23,613 bases of DNA from a virus, in IMG/VR virus record IMGVR_UViG_3300024518_005074, positions 1-23,613 of that record, one strand, 5' to 3'. The translations under genes were made by a program, and so were the position numbers. Of this stretch, positions 19,676 through 23,613 are shown one piece after another (position 1 is the first letter of the stretch; each line of letters begins with the position of its first letter). Below the pieces are notes generated by a model. The model did no database searches, had not been told where the DNA came from, and saw nothing but the letters and a program-made list of their open reading frames with translations.

Positions 19676-19917
19676 CTGTGGAACTCCCTCGGCCAGGCGA
19701 CCTCATCAAGTGGGGAACCAAACAGGAGATGGCTCAGGTAGTGTGGGTCGGACAACTGAAAATCCTACGCTATGGGAATCTCGAAGAGTTGGAGGCTATG
19801 TGCCTATTCCTGGTCAAGCGCGGAAGGTACAAGACCGTGACAACAAAGAATAAGAAAACTACGTGGAAAGAGGCCTATTGGTATTCCCGCGAGCTAATTG
19901 GAAAGGATGGTTTATGA
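19672..19917 (+). CDS. Small basic SH3-like hypothetical protein (81 aa)
   Basis: The start at 19672 gives an ATGA overlap with the previous stop, and the end overlaps the next start in the same way. The N-terminus (RPGDLIKWGTKQEMAQVVWVG) is typical of a small beta-barrel or SH3-like fold, and the C-terminal half is basic (KRGRYKTVTTKNKKTTWKE). No enzymatic motif is seen. Role unknown; it is sandwiched between the nucleotide hydrolase and the JAMM protease. Confidence 0.65.
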   Translation: MTVELPRPGDLIKWGTKQEMAQVVWVGQLKILRYGNLEELEAMCLFLVKRGRYKTVTTKNKKTTWKEAYWYSRELIGKDGL

Positions 19918-20327
19918 AAACCCTTTTAATCCCCCCAGATCTGCAGGAGATAGTCAAACAACATGCCCGTATAGAACTCCCACGTGAATGTGTTGGAGTT
20001 CTTGCAGGGTTCAATCACCAAGTCAGTGAGATATTTCCTTTAGTCAACATCCACACAACTCCCACCAAGAGTTACAATGCTTGGCCAGAACAACTCGCCC
20101 AAGTCCAACGACTGCTTCCGCGACTTCAATTAGACATGATTGCGGTCTATCATTCCCATCCAACAGCCGACCTCAAGCCATCAAAAAGTGACATGATGTT
20201 TGCCTTTTCCCCAGAGTTAGTCTACCTCATCACCGATGGAGCAGACCTAAAGGGGTGGCACATTGATGGAGAAAAATCGACCGAAGTTTCAATTATTCAT
20301 AACCGGAGGAAATTACATGAAAATTAA
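19914..20327 (+). CDS. JAMM/MPN-fold metalloprotease (Prok-JAB type, 137 aa)
   Basis: ATG 19914 overlaps the previous stop by 4 nt, with AAAGGA upstream. The full zinc-peptidase JAMM motif is visible: a glutamate in PRECVGVLAG, then HSHPTADLKPSKSD, matching H-x-H-x7-S-x2-D. The length is that of a stand-alone MPN domain. Relatives include the JAB half of phage tail protein K and bacterial deubiquitinase-like proteases, such as Cap3 of CBASS, that cut isopeptide bonds. Here it is in an early replication operon without a tail gene or an NlpC/P60 domain. Its target is unknown; it might cut a host or phage protein conjugate or a peptidoglycan peptide. Confidence 0.9.
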   Translation: MKTLLIPPDLQEIVKQHARIELPRECVGVLAGFNHQVSEIFPLVNIHTTPTKSYNAWPEQLAQVQRLLPRLQLDMIAVYHSHPTADLKPSKSDMMFAFSPELVYLITDGADLKGWHIDGEKSTEVSIIHNRRKLHEN

Positions 20328-20607
20328 AGAAGGCGTGGTCTTAGACCTAGCATCTGCCCTACACAATAAACTCCCCGTAATTGAGGAGGCATTTGGGTAC
20401 TTTGAATCCCTCCTCACCATTACCAGTGGGCGAGAGGGTGTTCACATGGAGGGGAGTAAGCACTATACGGGAGAGGCGATTGACTGTCGAACCCGTCATT
20501 TAGACTTTCAGCACCGTAAATGGATTGTTCAGCGGCTTCAGATGAAGCTCAAAGCGGAGTTTGACGTGGTACTGGAGCACTCACATATCCATATCGAAGT
20601 ACACTAG
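20317..20607 (+). CDS. Small M15-type zinc peptidase (96 aa)
   Basis: ATG 20317 follows GGAGG and overlaps the JAMM gene by 11 nt. The D-Ala-D-Ala carboxypeptidase (M15) zinc signature is clear: GVHMEGSKHYTGEAID (S-x-H-x6-D) and the C-terminal HSHIHIEVH (H-x-H). At 96 residues it is a minimal catalytic domain without a cell-wall-binding or signal segment. Such proteins cleave peptidoglycan stem peptides; phages use them as endolysins or virion-associated enzymes. In an early operon it could instead process the same substrate as the JAMM protease. It is the last rightward gene. Confidence 0.85.
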   Translation: MKIKEGVVLDLASALHNKLPVIEEAFGYFESLLTITSGREGVHMEGSKHYTGEAIDCRTRHLDFQHRKWIVQRLQMKLKAEFDVVLEHSHIHIEVH

Positions 20608-20618
20608 GTTAGGGGCTG

Positions 20619-20660
20619 GATAGGAGTCGTTTGTTAAATATTGTACAAACGACTCCTATC
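20619..20660. terminator. Perfect 16-bp inverted repeat between convergent genes (hairpin family copy C)
   Basis: GATAGGAGTCGTTTGT (20619-20634) and ACAAACGACTCCTATC (20645-20660) pair without mismatch around a 10-nt loop. It begins 11 nt after the stop of the rightward operon and overlaps the stop codon of the leftward virion gene, the expected place for a bidirectional terminator. No U-tract follows in either direction, so termination may need a protein or be by another route. The core 20631-20648 matches sites A and B. Confidence 0.8.
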
Positions 20661-23613
20661 TCAATGGATTCAAAGCATCTGAAAGGTCTGTAAGTCCCGG
20701 ATTGTTTCTACCAAACTGCCGCTCCGCACGTTCAGTCGGAGTTGTTTCGAGTAATTTATCAAGCGCCGTCTCAAATTTCTTTGACTCGAAGAGATTAGGG
20801 TGCAGCTCACTCAAGCGTTTTTGAATGTTGCTGATAGCTTGGGTACTCTGCGACCCACCATCAATGGAAAATTTAGCCGCATCCTGCACCCCCTCATTAA
20901 AATCTGATTGGAAGTTTGCTTTCTCCCTGGCCAGCTTTCTCAAGACCTTCCGCGCGTTACGTATAACAGGGTCTTTTACACCAAGCTGCATCATCCAGTG
21001 AACTGTCCAGGGCGTCATTAACTCTTCCTCTGTAATTCTCCGAAGTCTCGCATCCAAGACAGCCTCAGCTTTTATATTTCGTTCAGCTCTTACATACTTA
21101 TTGAATGTATTGTGCCCTGGAACATTGTTCCAAAGGAATTGAGAGAACTCTCTTTTCGCTCTGTCGACTGTTTTGATTCGAAGTTCCATAGGGTGGCCAG
21201 CGGCCATAATACCTAAGTTCCACATTCCCCGAAAAATAGGTGCACTGAACTTAATTAAAAGGCTATTTGGCCCATAAATTGACCGAATGTCCATATCCGC
21301 GTATTCTTCCATTGCCCAAGGTAACGACCACAAACTCCCAATAGTCGCCAGTACTCGTACTAATTTCAACCCATCCTTAGTCCGGATAGCCTCGCTTGTC
21401 GTTGTGCTAAATGTGCCCAGAGCATTAACGGGGAAGGAGGTGAAAAATGCTGCTGCTCGCCCGACTGGCCCCGTAAGGCGTGGGCTTTGACTGAGCGCCC
21501 CTCCCCTAAATGTATTAGGGGCATCTTGAAGTATCGCCTGGGCAACGGCATCGGATAGTTTGAAATTAGTGGTGAGTCGGTTTGCTCTAGCTCCGCTAAC
21601 CGGAATTGCATTCTTAATCGAAAGTCCTGCGTCGAGGCCGGCCTCCAGTTCAGAAACCACAGTAAATCCCCGTAAAAAATTCTCAGAGATGTTCAAGGGA
21701 CTGAGCGCCCACCTTCCAAACTTCTCCTCAAATTCCAAGAACTTTAGGTAGTCGGGGTCAAAGCGCCCTGGCAAAACATCCTGTTGCTGAAGGACGTCGG
21801 CAACTTCGGACATCAAACCACTAGCCTGCTTTATTGCGGCATCAATATCTGGATGACTGGTGCGTTTTAAAAGGAGCCGACCCACATTCCCATTACGCAT
21901 AGCAGGGATAACGATCTGAGTTGAATTTCCAAGACCAACTCCGAGATTTATAGTCAACGCTCCCAAGGCTTGAAGCGTGTTTACTTGTTTAACCCCCTCC
22001 CTAATTGCACCTACCTTTAGCACCTCTCGATTGACCGTCTCATTTAATTGTTGCGCGAGAAACTCAATCAGTTTTGAATCGCCTGTCGGTACTCCAACTG
22101 CGGCCTTAGCTAAGGACTCAATTTGATCCTTGTTCGTAAGAACAGCCCCAAGACGGCTACTCGCGGGGGAAATAGAGTTGTAGATAGCTCCAACCTCGTC
22201 AAGTGCAGGCTGCATATGAATAGCCCGGGAAGTGGTTCGAGTGTATTGAATCGCTGTTTGAAAGGCAGAAGAAATTGTCGGCACTTCGGCCCCAGTCTTT
22301 CGCAAAAGAAAACCATTAAACATGGCTTCGGGAAGTTCCCCTCGTAACCCTTTGGGCAATTCATCCCAATCTACAAGGTCTTTGAAGTTGAAAGCCGCCT
22401 TCAACCTCTGTTTATCTTTACTAGAGACAGTTCGCCAAGCCTTATTTCCCCGCAGTACCCTTTGAACCTGATTAAATTCTTTTTCTGAACCCACATTCAC
22501 TTTATATTGGGCTTCCAAATTGTCCCAACGCTTTTGGCCGCCAAGTTGTTTTTTAAACACTTTAAAGAGGGTTTCAAAGTCCGTAATATCTGGTTGATAA
22601 GTGGGGGAAAATACATCCTCCTTGCCCAGCTGTTCAGCAAACGCCTGATAAATATCCTGTAACCCTGCCGCCACCCTTTTCACATTTGGAGGAGCGTTTT
22701 TAACCTTTCCTCCGCTAAAAGCCCGTACCATTTTATCTTCTTTAGAAAAGGCCTTAATACCATTCTCATTAAAAAGTGTCACAATGCGGTGCGTCATTTC
22801 ATCTACTTGAATTCGAGCACCCGTGTCCCCTAGTCGAAGTGCCTGTAATGCTGCTCTAAGCTTTGGATCATTTGTGACCCCTGGCTGGAGATAAGGGTTG
22901 ATAAGTGTGACCTCTGAGGGTTTAAGGATATTTCGTCCCACCCATTTCACAATTTGTGGGTCAATGCCGTCGGCTTTCATGCTGGCCATCACCTTCCAGA
23001 CCTGCAAAGGCTTTTTCTTTGACTGAGGATGTTTGCGAAGTTGAGCTTGAATTGCCATAGTCATTGACCGTCGTGCGCTCAAAGGAACTCCTTTTGTCTC
23101 AAGATTACGATAGGTAAGATATCTCTGCCTTGACTGACCTTTCCGCCCTTTTTTGAAGTAGGCATTAAGTTTAGCAAAAAGCTGTGCCGCCCCGGCTCCA
23201 AAGGTTAGATCAGGGTCATCAACCTCAAGCTGTTGCCTAAACTCTGAGGAGTCCATATTTGAAAAATTGTGCTCAGCTTCATCAAGTCGTTGCTTTATGA
23301 GCTCTTCCTCATAAGCCTTTGGATCACTTTGTTTCATGTCAACTTCCTGTTCATGGGTTAGTCGAGCAATTTCATCCAGCTCTTCTTTACTGCGTAGTTC
23401 AGGGTCGAAGCCATTTTTAGGTTTATTAGTTTCAGTTGGCGCTTTAACTCCTGGCTTTCTGCCAACCTCAGGATCAACTCTTAAAACATTTGCAGGAATA
23501 TCAGGGTTATAAACCTTCCCCTCATTTAAGGCGTCACGCATCACTTTTGCCTGTCGCTGCACTTTCTGCAACTCTGTACCAGTCAGTTCGTCCCCACTCA
23601 AAATTTTATTTTG
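20656..23613 (-). CDS. Very large virion / internal (ejection) protein, N-terminus outside window
   Basis: More than 980 residues are visible, and the frame is still open at the right edge. A TTG at 23601 has no ribosome binding site, so the true start is probably outside. From that TTG, residues 1-130 are charged and helical, without a recognised enzyme motif. The long middle is helical. Hydrophobic or amphipathic segments occur near residues 545-570 (ALGALTINLGVGLG), 715-760 (FFTSFPVNALGTF, ATIGSLWSLPWAM) and 780-802 (LIKFSAPIFRGMWNLGIMAA). The C-terminus is basic and helical again. Size, leftward direction and membrane-active segments suggest an internal or ejection protein, or the end of a polyvalent phage protein. 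No specific family is confirmed. Confidence 0.75.
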   Translation of the reverse strand, partial: QNKILSGDELTGTELQKVQRQAKVMRDALNEGKVYNPDIPANVLRVDPEVGRKPGVKAPTETNKPKNGFDPELRSKEELDEIARLTHEQEVDMKQSDPKAYEEELIKQRLDEAEHNFSNMDSSEFRQQLEVDDPDLTFGAGAAQLFAKLNAYFKKGRKGQSRQRYLTYRNLETKGVPLSARRSMTMAIQAQLRKHPQSKKKPLQVWKVMASMKADGIDPQIVKWVGRNILKPSEVTLINPYLQPGVTNDPKLRAALQALRLGDTGARIQVDEMTHRIVTLFNENGIKAFSKEDKMVRAFSGGKVKNAPPNVKRVAAGLQDIYQAFAEQLGKEDVFSPTYQPDITDFETLFKVFKKQLGGQKRWDNLEAQYKVNVGSEKEFNQVQRVLRGNKAWRTVSSKDKQRLKAAFNFKDLVDWDELPKGLRGELPEAMFNGFLLRKTGAEVPTISSAFQTAIQYTRTTSRAIHMQPALDEVGAIYNSISPASSRLGAVLTNKDQIESLAKAAVGVPTGDSKLIEFLAQQLNETVNREVLKVGAIREGVKQVNTLQALGALTINLGVGLGNSTQIVIPAMRNGNVGRLLLKRTSHPDIDAAIKQASGLMSEVADVLQQQDVLPGRFDPDYLKFLEFEEKFGRWALSPLNISENFLRGFTVVSELEAGLDAGLSIKNAIPVSGARANRLTTNFKLSDAVAQAILQDAPNTFRGGALSQSPRLTGPVGRAAAFFTSFPVNALGTFSTTTSEAIRTKDGLKLVRVLATIGSLWSLPWAMEEYADMDIRSIYGPNSLLIKFSAPIFRGMWNLGIMAAGHPMELRIKTVDRAKREFSQFLWNNVPGHNTFNKYVRAERNIKAEAVLDARLRRITEEELMTPWTVHWMMQLGVKDPVIRNARKVLRKLAREKANFQSDFNEGVQDAAKFSIDGGSQSTQAISNIQKRLSELHPNLFESKKFETALDKLLETTPTERAERQFGRNNPGLTDLSDALNPLR

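Noticed and set aside
1-23613. tRNA genes, rRNA, insertion sequences and CRISPR arrays
   Set aside because: I scanned the intergenic regions for T-arm-like sequences, regularly spaced repeats and transposase motifs and saw none convincing.

Overview
The window is part of a tailed double-stranded DNA phage genome (class Caudoviricetes). The evidence is a small and a large terminase subunit, a full phage replication and recombination set, very tight gene packing with 1-4 nt start/stop overlaps, and many short unknown genes. It could be a free phage or a prophage; I see no integrase, no recognisable lysogeny repressor, no tRNA and no host gene. The host is a bacterium using consensus sigma-70-type promoters and strong Shine-Dalgarno sites. 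I cannot name it from the sequence.

Layout. Positions 1-3305 read leftward: terminase small subunit, terminase large subunit, a tiny basic protein, a secreted or membrane-targeted protein, a beta-rich probable virion protein, a small RING-like zinc protein, and the first 42 codons of another gene. Positions 3306-3679 are the divergent control region. Positions 3680-8406 read rightward and form an accessory early region of small unknown genes, each carrying its own regulatory structure. Positions 8620-20607 read rightward and hold the DNA-metabolism module: DUF1353 protein, Cas4/RecB-like nuclease, Sak4-like RecA-fold ATPase, DUF669 ssDNA-binding protein, ParB-methyltransferase fusion, ATP-dependent DNA ligase, UDG-like/family A DNA polymerase fusion, DUF3987 ATPase, dATP/dGTP diphosphohydrolase-like protein, JAMM metalloprotease and M15 peptidase. 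From 20656 to the right edge a very large virion protein is read leftward, converging on the early module at a perfect 16-bp inverted repeat. If the genome is circularly permuted or circularises, the leftward late operon would start at the terminase, leave the window on the left and end at the large virion protein on the right, so the window would hold the whole early region between the two ends of the late operon. That is an inference.

How the genes fit together. Sak4-like ATPase, DUF669 protein and Cas4/RecB-like nuclease look like a single-strand annealing or recombination set. The polymerase, DUF3987 ATPase and ligase would copy and seal the genome, the diphosphohydrolase would act on the nucleotide pool, and the methyltransferase would mark phage DNA against restriction. 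The JAMM and M15 proteins close the operon.

The strongest unexplained signals are non-coding. (1) Three successive early genes (4106-5509) are each enclosed by a gene-specific 25-26 nt inverted repeat; the differences between arms mostly preserve G-U pairing in the sense RNA. (2) A 255-bp AT-rich intergenic cluster holds nine GTGGAA/TTCCAC hexamers and looks like an origin or partition site. (3) Two early genes share a 12-bp leader hairpin whose sequence differs while its pairing is kept. (4) A dispersed family of hairpins and palindromes sits mostly near transcription-unit boundaries and next to the ParB-methyltransferase gene. (5) One leader has two mutually exclusive hairpins, one of which hides the ribosome binding site.
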